Source: Congeria kusceri (Eukaryota > Mollusca > Bivalvia > Myida > Dreissenidae). From it: DNA of 64,000 nucleotides. The notes below the pieces were generated by a model. The model had not been told where the DNA came from, did no database searches, and was given only the letters and a program-made list of their open reading frames with translations. This document shows, one piece after another, positions 27,401-42,400 of the stretch; the first letter of the stretch is position 1; each line of letters opens with the position of its first letter. A program made the translations under genes and the position numbers. The stretch covers positions 52,843,681-52,907,680 of the forward strand of contig CM051025.1 in NCBI GenBank assembly GCA_027627225.1, written 5' to 3'.

Positions 27401-30400
27401 TGTGGTTTCTTATTTGATAGTATACCACATCATAATAAAAACTAATTTGTAAGTAACAAACACATTTTTTAGCTTATTATCTTATGCAAACGGAATAACA
27501 CACATGCCAATTAACAAGTCAATCAGCAAAGGGCTAGAATATTCTGATCAAGCATAGTACTTAGGAGCACCAATTGTGAGTGCTTTGTAGCCTTTAGTGG
27601 AACGTAGGTCATACGATGCAAGCTCTCGATTTTCCATACTACAGTTTAAAATAAATTATTTGCAGTAATTTGTTGTCAAAATTTTCAGACTGAGAATCGA
27701 TAACAAGAAAACCCACTTTTGCAATGAGTCAAAAATAACCAATGTAGTGCATTAATTAGGTGGTAGCATTCCAGGACTGTCAAATTAATATTTCGGTTAC
27801 ATACAAGTAAATACTGGTAGCGAAAGTAATGGTGTCTTTTGTTGAAAGTTACATTATTTATAAATTGAATTTTTTAGAAACTGTAATTGTAACAAATGAT
27901 ATACACATTATAATACATATTACAAGCATTATCTTAAATAATTAAAATGTAAGAAAGCAGTTGTGCAATTTGCTGTTTTGATGAAGGACCCTTTCTGGTT
28001 TCGATTTACTGACGGTTGAAAAGAAAAGAAGTAGTTTTCCGCGATACTTTGTTGGAAATTACCCTCTCAATAGATCGTTGGCTACCACCAACAGTCAAAA
28101 AGTCAAGTAATATAAACCAAGTATGTACTATTACTGAAAAATATACCGGTAGACATTTATACTTGTATTGATGGCTGGTCACAGAAAAGTATATGTTAAA
28201 AGTTTTTGCTTATCAGGGTACACTCTGCGGGTCATTGTAATTTGATCTTAAATTAATAAGTTGGGTGTGTTCTTTGCTGGGGGGTGGGGGGTTGGGGATT
28301 GGCGGGCATATACAGGACTTCAGACTGAAAGCGATTCCCAGCAGGCGGGAATTTGACATGCCAATTGATTCCAGGTCCCGGTGATATATACTTTGGTCGG
28401 ATTTTAGATCCTGGTTTTATTGGCCACCGGGCCATTTGATACCCTTATAGCATTTCCCACTGAGGGGATTTAGACAAAAATGCTTGGCTCTAGGGTGGAG
28501 TATTAGACCCCTGGGTTAGGCGCCCCCGCCCTCTCCCCGGGGGCAAAATATTGATAGGTGCATTATCTTGTGTGCAGTGAAGAAAACAAAAATGGATTTT
28601 ATGGAACAATTTGTGTATTGTAAGTTTCAGTATTTCCTGTCCTTTTTGTACACCAAAAACGCTAACACATTTGTGAATCATCAAATTACTAGTTTAAGAA
28701 TAATTGTTTACTTTCATGTTATAATAAATAAATTAGTTTCATTTCATTTATTTAATTTGTTGAAATAAATTTTTTAAAATATGAAGTTATGAACATGCTA
28801 ATGAAGGGGACATTAATACTGTGTATCTGTTTGCAAGTAAAGCAACTTCCATTTTCTCAATTTATGGATATTTTCTTTTTTAAGTCAAAGCTGATACATG
28901 TGTAGTTACGCTAAAACTTCCTCATAATTGTTTAAACAGAAAATACATAATTACTTTTACTTTTTTCTTCTTCAACCCTTTGTAGCTCTGTGGAAGCTTG
29001 AATGAATTAGTCAATTGTAAATAGCAAATAGCTTTACTGTGATGTGCTATTTTTGTCCATGCACAAACCCGCATATCAATACAACCTTTTAACATGTACA
29101 CAAACAAATATTACCATTTAAACGATAGATAAATCATGCATAAATAATTACGCCCCCCTTCAAAGAAGTGGGGGTATCTTGCTTTGCACCTGTCAGTCGG
29201 TCGGTATGTCGGTCGGTCGGTATGTTGGTCGGTCTGTCGTAGACCATTTCGTTTCCGCACAATATCTAGCGAACGCTTTGACCTACGATCATGAAAGTTG
29301 GTATGCTGGTTACTTGGGAGGAAAGGAAGACGCCTTTACATTTTGAGGTCAACAGGTCAAAGGTCAAGGCCACCGTTGCTAAAATTAGAAAAACGGTTTC
29401 CGCTCAATAACTTGAGAACGCATCAAGATATTTTAATGAAACTTCCTACATAGATACCTTAGATCGAGACCTCGCTTGGAATTGCATATGGGATGGGTCG
29501 GGTCAAGGTCACTGTTACTAAAAATAGAAAAACGTTTTCCGCTCAATAACTTGAGAACGCATCGAGATATTTAATGAAACTTCCTACATAGATACCTTAT
29601 ATTGAGACCTCACTTGGGATTGCATATGGGGTGGGTGTGGTCAAGGTCAATGTGACAGTTACTAAAACTAGAAAATGGTTTCCGCTTAATAATTTGAGAA
29701 CGCATCAAGATATTTTCATGAAACTTCATACATAGATGTCTTATATTAAGACCTCTCTTGGGATGGCATATGTGGTGGGTTGGGTCAAGGTCACCGTTAC
29801 TTAAAATAGAAAAACGCTTTTCGCTCAATAACTTTACAAGCATTGAGATATTTTAATGAACCTTCATACATAGATACCTTATATCGAGACCTCGCTTGGA
29901 ATTTCATATGGGTTGGGTGGGGCCAAGGTCACCATTGCTAAAAATAGAAACGTGGTTTCCACTCAATAACTTGAGAACATGTTGAGATATTTTAATGAAA
30001 CTTCATACATAGCAAGGTCACCATTACTAAAAATAGAAAAACGGTTTCCGCTCAATAACTTAACGCATCGAGATATTTTAATGAAACTTCATACATAGAT
30101 ACCATATATTGAGACCTTGCTTGGGATTGCATAATTTAAAAAAATTATTAACAATTGCACATATTCCCAACTTGGCTGCAAGTTGGGGGGCATACATGTT
30201 TTACAAACATCTCTTGTTACATACAGTCTTTTAGTACAGTCTTTATATTTACAAGAAATCCATATACTGTACATATCATCTTTTTGTTGCCACATGCATG
30301 CTTTTTAAACAGGAATTTAATATATGACACCGAGAGTTAAACGGATAGATTACCCATGGTTTATATACCAAGCCAACCCATCTCTCACATGGACGTTTAA

Positions 30401-33400
30401 TGCACAATAAAGACTTGAAGATATTTCTGTATGATGGCAGAGTTATGTATGATGTACAAGTCATCACAGATGAACAGAAGGGGCAGAACACTCTCAGTCT
30501 ATGCCAAAAGCATTAAAAATATTTTTTTTTCAAATTTTCTTTTCTTTACATACTTTTTAAATAGCCTAACTCAGTTGCCAATTTATTGGTGTTGCTTATC
30601 TGGCAATCACCAATATTATTTACTCAAATAAATTTATATTATAACTGCATACTTGTAGACTGTATAAAGAAGAACGACCTACATCTCTACAACAGCTACA
30701 TTTTTACAAATGTGGCGCTTCGTGAGAAAACCGGACTTAATGCATGTGCGTAAGTGTCATCCCGGATTAGCCTGTGCAGTCCGCACAGGCTAATCCAGGA
30801 CGGCACTTTCTGCCTACAGTAGATATATGTTTAGAAGAGACTTTCTTGAAATAGAAAATACAATAAAAGCGGAATGTGCCATCCCGGATTAGCCTGTGCG
30901 GACTGCACAGGCTAATCTGGGATGACACTTTACACACATGCATTAAGACCGGTTTTCTCACGACGCGCCACAAATGTAATAATGCCAATTAATCAAGTGG
31001 TTTGTACTTGGATATAACAAGTTAAATGCTTAACTTTAGGTCTACACAAATGAGCACGTGGTAGTAAACTTGTGAAGTGTTTGTGAAACTCAATGGATGA
31101 AAATTGATTCATTAACAATAGCTGGGGAGGACTTTAAACTTGTATGCAAAAACTCAAATTATCTTATTATACAGTTGCTTCACAACATTGACTCTGGGAT
31201 GTATATTAAACCCTTTTAGCTACACTTCTGGAGTTGTTCCATACCATTGATTCTGATAACTTACATTTAGCTGATTTTTGTTGTTGACAGATATGGTGAA
31301 ACAACCTGGCGTGCGCAGCTGTCTTCTGTATGCAGCCTGTCTCGGGGGTAACGTCGAAATTGTGCGGAAGTTTCTCTCGCCTGATCTTGATATCAACCAT
31401 TCTGTGCAGCTTGTTCGCAAATTCCAGAACAGCGAGTCTTTGACTCCACTCTATGCTGCGTGTGCAGGTATGATGAGGATAGAACAAGAATTCCAAAATA
31501 GAACAGCAATATTTTAAGTTTTAACACAACAGTCATAATATTGTCGGAGTTCCAAAACAGAATTGCAATATTTCAAAAGTTTTAACATGTAAGTCATGAG
31601 ATTGTCAGAATTCCACAACAGACTGGCAATATTTTAGGTTTCACATGTAAGTGAACAGATTGTCATAGGACAAGGAAATAGTGCAGCAAGTAAGGGACTT
31701 GATCCCAGGACCACATGCTTACCTGGCCACTATTCCTCTTCCAACTGAGCTAACCGGGAAGCCGCTACACAATTTCTGCCCAGTTATCAAGTTCATATAC
31801 CATGACAAGATGTATCATATGTCTACCTTGTTACCCAAAGCATATACAGCCAAAGAATTTCTTCTAAAAGTTCTGTTGCTCCCCTGATTATATATCAAAT
31901 TACACTTGCATTAGCTTTATTGTTTTTGCATTTATTTATAACATAACATGTGCCTGTGTACGGTGAATAAAGTATTGGCAAAGAGTTTTGTCTAGACTAC
32001 AAATACCACAAGCAAGAGGGTCAGTCACAGTGGTGTAATGGTTATAAGGCGTGTCGTGGGAAACCTGGGCTTAATGCATGTGTGTACAGTGTCGACCTGG
32101 ATCAGCCTGTGCACTGTGCACAGGCTAATCAAGGACAACATTGTCCGGTTTTATGCAATTTTCTGTTTCCATGAAGTCTCCTCTAAACATAAATCCACTG
32201 TAGGCGGAAAGTGTTGTCCCGGATTAGCCTGTGTGGACTGCACAGGCTGATCCAGGATAACACTTTACAAACATGCTTTAAGCCCGGGTTTTCCACGACA
32301 AGCCTCATATCGTGTTTACCTTGTGATGGGGAGATCATGTGCTTGATCCCTACTCAATGGGCAATAAAGTGATCTTTCTCAAAGACAAAAAGTACTGGTT
32401 CTACCCAGGAAATGGACTTGGAAATGCCTCAGCCTCTGGCTTGAAGCATAATTGAGCTAATATATTAAAACTAAGTAAGAAAGTACCGAAACACAGTACG
32501 CATACATATTTCCCAGGTGGCCATCAGGATGTGATAAACTTCCTACTGGAGATGTTTGGCCCCGAGCTTGAGTTCACAGAGGCCGTGTGCAAGCAGTTCC
32601 CGGAAATGATAGGGCTGTACGTGGACACGTTCTTCACTAGGGAGAGTTCGGAGAATGACGAGGATCTTTTTCATGTAGGTGGACGTAATCCTAGTGTTAA
32701 AGTGGTAAGGCATGCAGAAAGGGGTCTTCTGGTAAAAATGTTTAGTCTTTTCTTGTTTGTTGATCTATTACTCTTCATTGTGTCTGCTTACACATTGTTT
32801 TCACCTTATAACCACAGTTACAAGGGTTAGGTATCAGTGCAATTTATGTCTAATATAAAAAGATTATGCAGTGGATGCTTTTGGAATACTGTGATTGTCA
32901 TGGTTTCGAAATTACTTGATGTTATATTACGGCATTTCAGTTATACGGAACCAGATGAATCTGTAAAAAAGTGATTGCCTATATTAGTGAAAATATTATT
33001 AAATTATAATTATTTGGGATTCAAACAGGTCTTAAAGACATAACCTAATGAGATATGTGTCAGTAATTGACAACAAATGCCTATGAAATGAAAACAGAAA
33101 ATACTATCTGGAACTTGGTAGTAGGAACTAAAGGAACAAATGGTGATTAACACAGCTCCCTAATCATCTTTACAGTTCATCATTCTTCTAGCATACAAGT
33201 CATGTAAACTGTGGTAAAAAAAAATGCTCATACTTCTAAGGTAAAAATTGTTTTACTGGCGCTTGGGGACCTTTTCCTAGAAATAGTCCTTTAAAAATTA
33301 AAATAAAAAGCTATATAAAAAGTTATAGATAATTTCTGCATATATGAACAAAAACCAGTATATTAAATCAGTCCTCTATATTATATTATACTTTTATATA

Positions 33401-36400
33401 CTATCAGATTAAAAATTAATGAGGAACAAATATTTGTGTAAAACCTACCAACTTCTTGAAATGCCATGTCATTTAAAAACATACAATTCTATTTCTTGTA
33501 TGTACACTTATGATTGAACTGATAGCCTGTTGTTATTATAGATTGAAAATTAATGACGAACAAATATTTGTATGAAACCAACCAACTTCTTGAAATGTGG
33601 TGTCATTTATTTTCAAAATACAATTCTATTTCTTGTATGTACACTTATGATTGAACTGATAGCCTTTTGTTATTGCTTCAGCTGGTGACTAGTCGTCTTC
33701 GAAAGAGGAACATCTTCTATCTCCATAGCAACTGGTTGCTACCCTACCAAGTGACCTTGATTGACCTTGACATCAGCGAGAATTCGCTAACGCAGTTACC
33801 TGCCTGCCTCCCATGGAAATTTCAGAACTTGAAGTGCTTGAATGCTTCTAAGAACAACATCAGGAAACTCTTACCACCAGAGAATGATGACGAGGATGTA
33901 TGTCTGAGGTAGAACATCATGGATTGTGGTTGGTTCCGAGTGCAGTGGATAAAAATTATGCCATGTTTTTGTTACAAAATAGCTGCAAATACAGCTATTT
34001 TGTTATTATAAAATTAATATTCTAAGTACCCATGAAAAAAGACCATTGTCTATACCTAAACATGGTCAATGTTGTGCCTAGGAACATTTGTCGATGTATA
34101 ATTTTATGCAAATGCATCTTACATGATTGTACGAAGTCTAAGATGTCATTATACAAACTATCAAAGGTTGCACATTTCTTATATCTTTCAGTCTGGATGA
34201 AGTCAACCTGTCCCACAATGCCCTAGAAGAAGTGTGTCGGGAGTTGTTCTGCGTGACATCATTGAGGACTCTGAACCTCTCACACAACAAACTGAAGCAC
34301 CTGACCAAGTCCGTGCACCAACTGGGGGAGCTGCAGAGAGACTCAGAGACCATCAAGAAACGAGGTAGGTATGCAACCTTACCTAGAGAATAAGCATTTC
34401 CAACAATTGCTTGAATATTGCTGCAGCCATGTTGGTTGTTCATAAAATAATCTTGAACATTAAAATTTTTGCAGTCCTTAAAAATGTGAATACATCAGAA
34501 ACATACCATACCATTACATGCAGGGATCATATGAGATGTGTCGTGGGAAAACCGGGCTTAATGCATGTGTGTGCAGTCCACACAGGCTAATCCAGGACAG
34601 CACTTTCCACCTACAGTGGATTTGTTTAGAAGAGTCTTCCTTGAAACAGAAAATACCATAAAAGTGGAAAGTGCCGTTCTGGATTAGCCTGTGCGGGACA
34701 AAACTTCACGCACAGGCATAAAGCCCGGTTTTCCCACGACACGCCTCATTTATTTCTGGAAAGGCAAACGGTCCTGAGGTCCATAGGGCCAGTCCTTTTT
34801 TATTTTCTGGATTACAAAATTTTTTGGGGAACATGTCCACTGGCAGGTCGAAAAAAAAAAGAAAAAAAAAAAAGGTTTCAAATATTAACACAACGAACAA
34901 TTTCCCATTAGCAGTTTATAATTAATAACAATATGAACATTAAAACACACTATTATGTGAAGTTAGAATAAGACGTCAAACATGGTATAAACTGTTTTAT
35001 TACACCAATGTTTTATATGCAGTTTAACCATTTGTATTTATGAATTTTACAGAGTAAATTAAGTGTAATAGATGCATATATTTTAACGGCATTATTAAAA
35101 TTGATTTTACCACAAAGTTGTATACTTGTATGGATTTACAAAATGTAAAGTGAGATGCCTTTTTAAAAGAAGACGAGTTAACCTGTGCAGGACTGGAATC
35201 CACAACTGCCCGAACACAGACCTTTCAAACCGAGCTTAATCTAACCACACAATGCAAATTTTGAAAATAATTGCTGTGAGGTCTCGAAAAACATATTAAA
35301 TTTAACTATATCAAGAGAAAAGTCCAAATAATATGACGCTAATTGTCTGGATTCTTATTAAGTCTTAATTTTTATTTTAAAAAATGAGAAACCAGTTTTA
35401 ACATATTTTTTTTAAATACTCAACTCTGTGTAAATGCTAAATCTTCATGTATATATGAAATTTATCAGATATAAACTGAACTGCTAGTGTGTGTTAAATT
35501 ATTGCATTACAATTGTGACAGAAACAAAATACAAGGCAAATAAGAAATTCTCATTGTGTCGCAAAAATATATATCATCAACAAAATGCAACCATGACTTT
35601 CTCTTTAAGTGTATACGAGACAAAGCTGTCTGTCCCCACATCCTCGTTTTGATGTGCTCGCAAGAAGATCTTGTTACTAATGATATTATTTGTTACAATT
35701 GCCACCTGAAAATATACATCCAGTGCCTTCCACAGGATTTTTTTTGGCGTCCCCGTCTCGAGAGGGGTGGGTTAGGGAGGGGTATCCCCTCCGTACGTCA
35801 AATTTTTTTGCTGCATGTGTCAAATGACGTTATCTGGTCGTTTAGCTATTAAATTTAAGGCTAAGATGTTTTCAATTTTTTGTACAAGTTTAAACGAAAT
35901 TAAATAAACGAAACATCACCGTTTGAACGGCATACCTCTAGCCTTTTAAAAGCAAAAGCATCATTGTTGTTGCGAAACTGAAAGTAATGATTTTTTCCGG
36001 ATGTTTATGTCCAGTGCGCATCACATTCGCACAGTGACGTCATGACCAAACCCACTATTCTCGTCGTTCTCAAATCTTTAGGTTACACTCGATCTACTGA
36101 TGGAGCCGTTTTTATTCGATTAATTATGTTCATATGGGCATGTATTTAGTGTTTTAACACTGTTTTAATCGTTACAGCTGTTGAACATAGTACTGACTGG
36201 ATAATTGGTGAATTGTAAAGATCTTGATTAAAATATATTTATATTATATATATGCTTTGTTCTTGAAAAACGGCGGGAAATTTTCCTTCGTGCACATCGT
36301 GCCTGCGCGTCAAATGTTAAAGACAAATGTCACTCTATTGTTAAAAACAGTCTTGATTTTCTCATGTTTCATTCTTTCCACATACTTCTAACGGTAATAT

Positions 36401-39400
36401 TAACTGTCATCAAATGGACAAGTCATTTTAAGGGCCGTCTATGAAACATGTTGAAATTATTAGAAGTTTACAATATATAATAAATTCAACAATTTACGAA
36501 CTAAAAATCACTTGCTAATTTTTTGTCCACCAATAAGTAAATTTGCATGGAAAAACCACGCCAATTTGTTTATAATTTACCTATTTTTTCTCCATTTGCT
36601 GTACCAATCTTTTTGTTCAATTTTGGATACTAGTACAGATTATGAGACGACCCTCAAACTGAAACACTTCACTGACCACAATAACTTGTTTTCTCCCTGC
36701 AAAAATCATGCATGGGATTAACATTCCTTTGACGGGAAACTAGCACACCCAATGTCTTTAAAGATCTGTATTTAGTAAAGCACATTATCGGTACACGCAC
36801 GCTTTCCATGCGTGGAACGTGACGTCGTGTTTCAGCAGACATTTCGCACTCTTTTGTAGAAAACACGGGTTTTACATGGCATACATGTACATAAACAACG
36901 GCGGACGCCTTGCTTAAAAAAATTGTCCGTGAAATTCCGGAACAATTTGTTGATCTCGATCGGCAATCATCATGTGATACCGTCAAAATCAAAAAGCAGT
37001 TTCACGGAAGTAAACAGACTTACCGAGCAAATTATTATATTCGTACTCAAAATATTTCGAAAATTTGAATGTTTCGTCCCCCATCGGTAAAAAAAAAATC
37101 GTAATTATAATTTTTTTTTTTTTTCACTTTCGGAAAATTTATGTTCGCCGGTTTTGTAAACCGTAAAATCAAAAAGTCCTGGCCTAGACATGCACATGCT
37201 GTATCCAAATTATGAATGTCCAAAAATTATACATGTCCAAAAATGTGCATTATAATTTTTTTTAAGTTTTTTAGTATTATTGCAAAATTAGGGTTGGTAG
37301 AATTTAACAAAACTGGTTGGACAGATTTCAGGACTTCACATCGGTCTTAAAAACTCTATCAGTCTAGCCAGTATAATTATATTACAAGTATTAGCATTTC
37401 CACAAATACTTGAATATTGGCACAGCCATGTTTGTTGTTTGTAAAATGATTGTGTTATTAATTCGGAATGTTTAATTATCACTTAGTTACAGCTCTGAGA
37501 ATATATTATGTAGTAGCAGGAATAGCAGAAATTATTTTCTGACACTTGCAACACCTAATCACATATATCTTGAATAAATGTATAGTTTCGCTTTAAAACA
37601 GTAGTTACAAGCTTTTTATACAAATGTTTTTCTGGTATTTGCTAAGAAAATATTTATAAATATTTATACTATATCTGCATATAGTACTTTCATAAACTCT
37701 GTGAAGCTCTATCATTAAAAGCACTGAAGACCATGATTGCACAATGCTTAGATTGTTTTCACAACTAAATATGATTGACACTCTCGTTACAGCTTTGCCA
37801 GAGATGGTAAAATGGTGCTGTAGCAACCTAAAGAGGCTTGATGTATCCAATAACAACCTGGAGTGCCTGCCTTTAGACATGAAGGAATGCTTGGGACTCT
37901 CGTACCTCTACGTACAGAACAACTGTCTGACGGCATTCCCGCAGGCTTGGAAATGTCCTATGGTAAGTTGTTTAGGTCATAAATGATAAGTATAAATAAT
38001 CAACAAAAACACATATGTGGCACGTCGTGATAAAACCGGACTTCATGCTCGTGCATAAAGTGTCGTCCCGGATTAGCCTGTGCAGTCCGCACAGGCTAAT
38101 CCAGGACGGCACTTTCCGCTTGTATGGTATTTTCTGTTTCAAGGAAGTCTCTTCTAAACATAAATCCACTGTAGGCGGAAAGTGCCGTCCTGGATTAGCA
38201 CAGGCTAATCCGGGATGACACTTTACGCACATGCATTAAGACGTGGCTCATATTTGATATTTAAGAACTTTTATCGACATTTTGGCTTAGGCCTTTTTCA
38301 AGATAATAAACACAAACAACATATAGCGGACGTTACGTCAAATGAAAAATGGTGTAATGTAAAATGGCGATAATACGTATAACAATTTCCTATAGTAATA
38401 TGATATAATTTTTTTAGATGGTATGTGTGGATTGCATTTATAAAATGTGTAATTCTTCAAAATTGTCTTTGCTTATGTTTTTTTTCAAAAACTGATTGTT
38501 GACTTTTCATGTTACCTACACATAAGTTTGTGAGTTTTTAAATGTTGCCATTAACAGTGTTAGTTATATGCAGTGGATGGTGTATAGGTTTGTCATCAAT
38601 GCAGTGCTAATATGGGTATATATATATATGATTGTAAACTAATGTAGTAATATGGTGTTAATTTAATTTAATTGCGTAAACAGCAACAATAATAAGAAAA
38701 AAACAATCAGGATTACAATCATAAAACAAAAACATACAAAAACAACATACAATTTTAATCATGATGTAAAAAAAACAAGCGCAATCTGTAGCTGTATTTT
38801 ATTGAAATCAAAATTAATCTAGTTTAGAAGAAATTCTCATTGTTTCTGTTTATTGTATACATGTGTTTAATTTATTAAAAGAGGGTTTGTACAGATCTGG
38901 AAAAATCATGGAAAATGGGTTTTGTCTGGAAAAGTCATAGAATCTTGATAATTTGGATTTTATCATGGAAAAATCATGGAATTTTCAAAATTGTTATGTA
39001 AAACTTGTATAAAAGCATCTTTGAATATGCCTGTGAGTGTATAAAAATGATCAAATCTGTTGAAATATAATCAAACAAAAAATCAAAATCAAGAGCACAA
39101 TGATGGACAGACCTGTATTGCAGCGGTACAAGCAATTCAAGTCTATTCGGAAATCAGCTTAGATAAACAATTGTATTATGTAGATCCAATACAATGTGGA
39201 TATCATCGTACTATTTTGACTTTAGTATGTTCAGATTGTATCATGGAAAACTGAGCAATGTGAAGGAAAAATCATGGAAAAATCATGGAATTTTTGTTTT
39301 AACAGTTTGTTTGAACCCTGTTAAAAGGTAGAAAAATCTGTATTTTCATCCATTTTACAACAGAAAACTCTCGATGTGAGTTGTAATCAGCTGGAAAGGT

Positions 39401-42400
39401 TTCCCACGAACATCGAAATGTTCTGGTGTGCGAGTCTGCAAGTTCTGAATATCAGCGGCAACAAACTGGATTCCCTGGACGAGGGCATCGTGAAACTCGG
39501 TACTAAACCTTCCATAATATACATGTAGTCAGGGTAAAATGTGCTAAACAGTTTATCAGCACTCCTATTTAAGTGCTACCAGTAGCACAAAATAGCTAAT
39601 GGCTGTTATACTGGTCTCAAATTTATTGAAATCATTTTAAAATTAAGCACATCTGGTTCCTTGTTACAGTCATAATAAAATGTTTATCAGCACCCATATT
39701 TAAGAACTTCCAATAGCCTATGACTGCTCATACTTCTTAAAACGATTCAAAATACTATTTGGACTGTTCGCATAAGCCAACGGTCTTTTGAGAGTGTAAT
39801 TTCCAAAACAGGTATCGCGGAAAACTACTTTTTTCTTTGCAGGCTATTAGTCAATAAATTGAAACCAGAAAGGATCTAATGACACCCCTACTTTTTCTAT
39901 TTACTTGTATGTAACCGAAATATTTACTGGAGTGTCTTGGAATAAGACCACCAAATTAATGCGCTACATCAGTTATTTTTGACTCATCAAAAAAGTGTTT
40001 TTTCTTGTTACCAATTCTCATTCTGTATATTTTGACAACATATTGCTGCAATTTTTTATTTTAAAATGTACTATGGACAATCAAGCGCTTGCAGGGTATG
40101 ATCTATTTTGACTTACTAGGCTACAAACAAAGGTCTATAAATAAACATGTTTATTTATAGATCTTTGGCTACGAAGCACTAACAATCGGTGCGCCTAACT
40201 ACTACGCTTTATCGGTTTTTCTGGTCCCTGCAGATTGGCTTGTTAACTGGCATGTATATAATTCCATTTGCATAAGATAATTAAACAAAATATTTGTTCA
40301 TTACTTACAAATTAGTTTTCATTATAATGTCGTATGCTATTGAATAAAAAGCCAAATTATTTCTACGCGGTCAGCGTTTTGATTTCACTATGGGAACACA
40401 AATTGCAGAATGAAAAAATCTAAAAGCCTAAAGAATGGTTATGTCCCCTTCTTGAATGTACATTGTATTAGATTATTAGTCAAAGCGTGTTCACAAATGT
40501 AATTCATTAAAAATAGAACACTTTATAGTGCTTGTATTATAACTTTCTTAGCATTGTTGTTTTGTGGTATTCTCTCAAACAATTGTCTTTATGAAAGTTA
40601 CTCGCTAGTACTTGTTAGTATCTGTTTCATTCATGTGTGTTTATCAAGGACATTGCATCACTCTTCTGTAATAAGTCGTCAGTTAAACACAAAAATAGCT
40701 CTCTTCTGTGTTTTCATTAAGCCAGTTCAGTATTTTTGTCTGTTTTTGCTTTCTAATTTCAAGCATAGCGACAATTTACAACTGTATTTTTATTATAGAA
40801 TATGTCACTCACTACAGAAATACATACTATTTAAGTTTTAATTCTGCTTGCAGTGAATTGTTTGGACGTGATAATTTATGGCAATATTTAGATAATGTTC
40901 TACATCATCACCTATTTATCAAATACAAAATTCAGTCATATTGAAAGTGTTAAAATAATATTTTTATCTGATTATTCTATATACAACAGAACAAAAATAT
41001 CAATTTCAAATATGCTGTCTTCCCAGCTGTATTACAAACATTATGTTGCTATGGTATTACGAGTACATTATGACAGGAAATTAATTATATACCCTAGACA
41101 ATTTTCTCTTAACTGCTAATGCACAAAAGCTTTCACAATACACTGTATTGTGTTCGCTATTAAGTTGAAAGTCTTATATTGACCGATTTTTATATCACAC
41201 GTGTTAATTGTCTAAACAGGAGGATAAGATAAGGAGTAGTTGCATACAATTTGTAAAATGATAAGTGAGGGCTGACCAGACAGTGATTTTTAATAAAAAA
41301 TGTAAATAAAAAACTTTTTTTATGCCCCCGGCATCTTGATGCAGAAGGCATATAGTGATCGTCCTTCCTTCTGTCCATCCATCCGTGACAAGGTTAAGTA
41401 GATTTTACAGTTTCGTCTAGCACCAACACCGCTTACTACAACACTTTGATCCTTACTCAGTTGTTGCTTATGATAATTCCCCATCCACCCATATCACCCA
41501 ACCTTACTTTGACCTTGACCTTGACCTAATTTGGACTTATAATAATTCAAAAATGCCATTTCTTGGTTAACTAGATTTTACCGTTTGGTCTAGCACCAAC
41601 ACCGCTTACTACAACACTTAGATATTTACACAGTTGTTACTTATGACCGTTCCCAATCCACCCATATCACCCAAGCTCACTTTGACCGTGACCTAATTTG
41701 GACTAAGAAATTGGCTACCCAGCACCAGCCGGGGCATGTGTGTTTATCAAACACAGAATCTTGTTTATAACACAACCTTAATATAGGTATCGATGGAAAA
41801 ATGGTATACATTTATTGAATAATATATACATTAAATTTAGTGGGTACATGTACCAATTCCTTAAAATTAAAGTTGTATCTAGAGAGCCTAATGATGTTAA
41901 CAACAAATGAGTTCTTCAACACTTTCTAAAGTACAACTAGGTTTCTTTGAGGGGTCCCACGCTACTGATTATCTACTGATTTGATAATGCCATGACATCA
42001 GTGCTGCACTTGACAGTTCTGTTCTCAATAAATCATCATTACTTTCAAAGTGTCAAAGCTGAAAGATGGTGCAGAAATAGAAATATGTTTGCTGCTTAAA
42101 TTGCACAACTTTTTAGATTAATACAATGTTGGCCAGGAGGATTGCCAATATGTCTCATTTAAATTCCAATGAATGGCCCACTAATTTTATAATGATATCC
42201 TTAGAGTTTTCAGAGAATGTTCCAAGTGAATCTGCTGGGGCCCATTTTACATCAAGCAAGAATAAATTAACTTTCTTGTTATGGTTTCTTTGGAGACCTG
42301 CATTTTTTTTTTCATAATTAAGTTTATTTCTCAAAAATCATTTTGGCATTTAAGAAATTTACATACCTTGTGGCTGTGGGTCTTCATCTCAGATATGTAC

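Noticed and set aside
33898..33903. GTATGT as exon 6 donor
   Set aside because: It would put exon 7 in a frame with an immediate TGA; the donor at 33909 restores the LRR frame.
34750..34880. Coding exon near 34750-34880
   Set aside because: Homopolymer A tract and no splice-compatible open frame; the phase from exon 7 joins exon 8 directly.
30767..38232. Recurring similar short proteins (HVCKVSSWISLCSPHRLI and SSKHKSTVGGKCRPGLAC types) on both strands
   Set aside because: They are translations of the palindromic intronic element, not a gene family.
4530..39610. Shared GTGCTACCAGTAGC stretch as a full element
   Set aside because: Only about 40 bases are shared and no ends could be defined.
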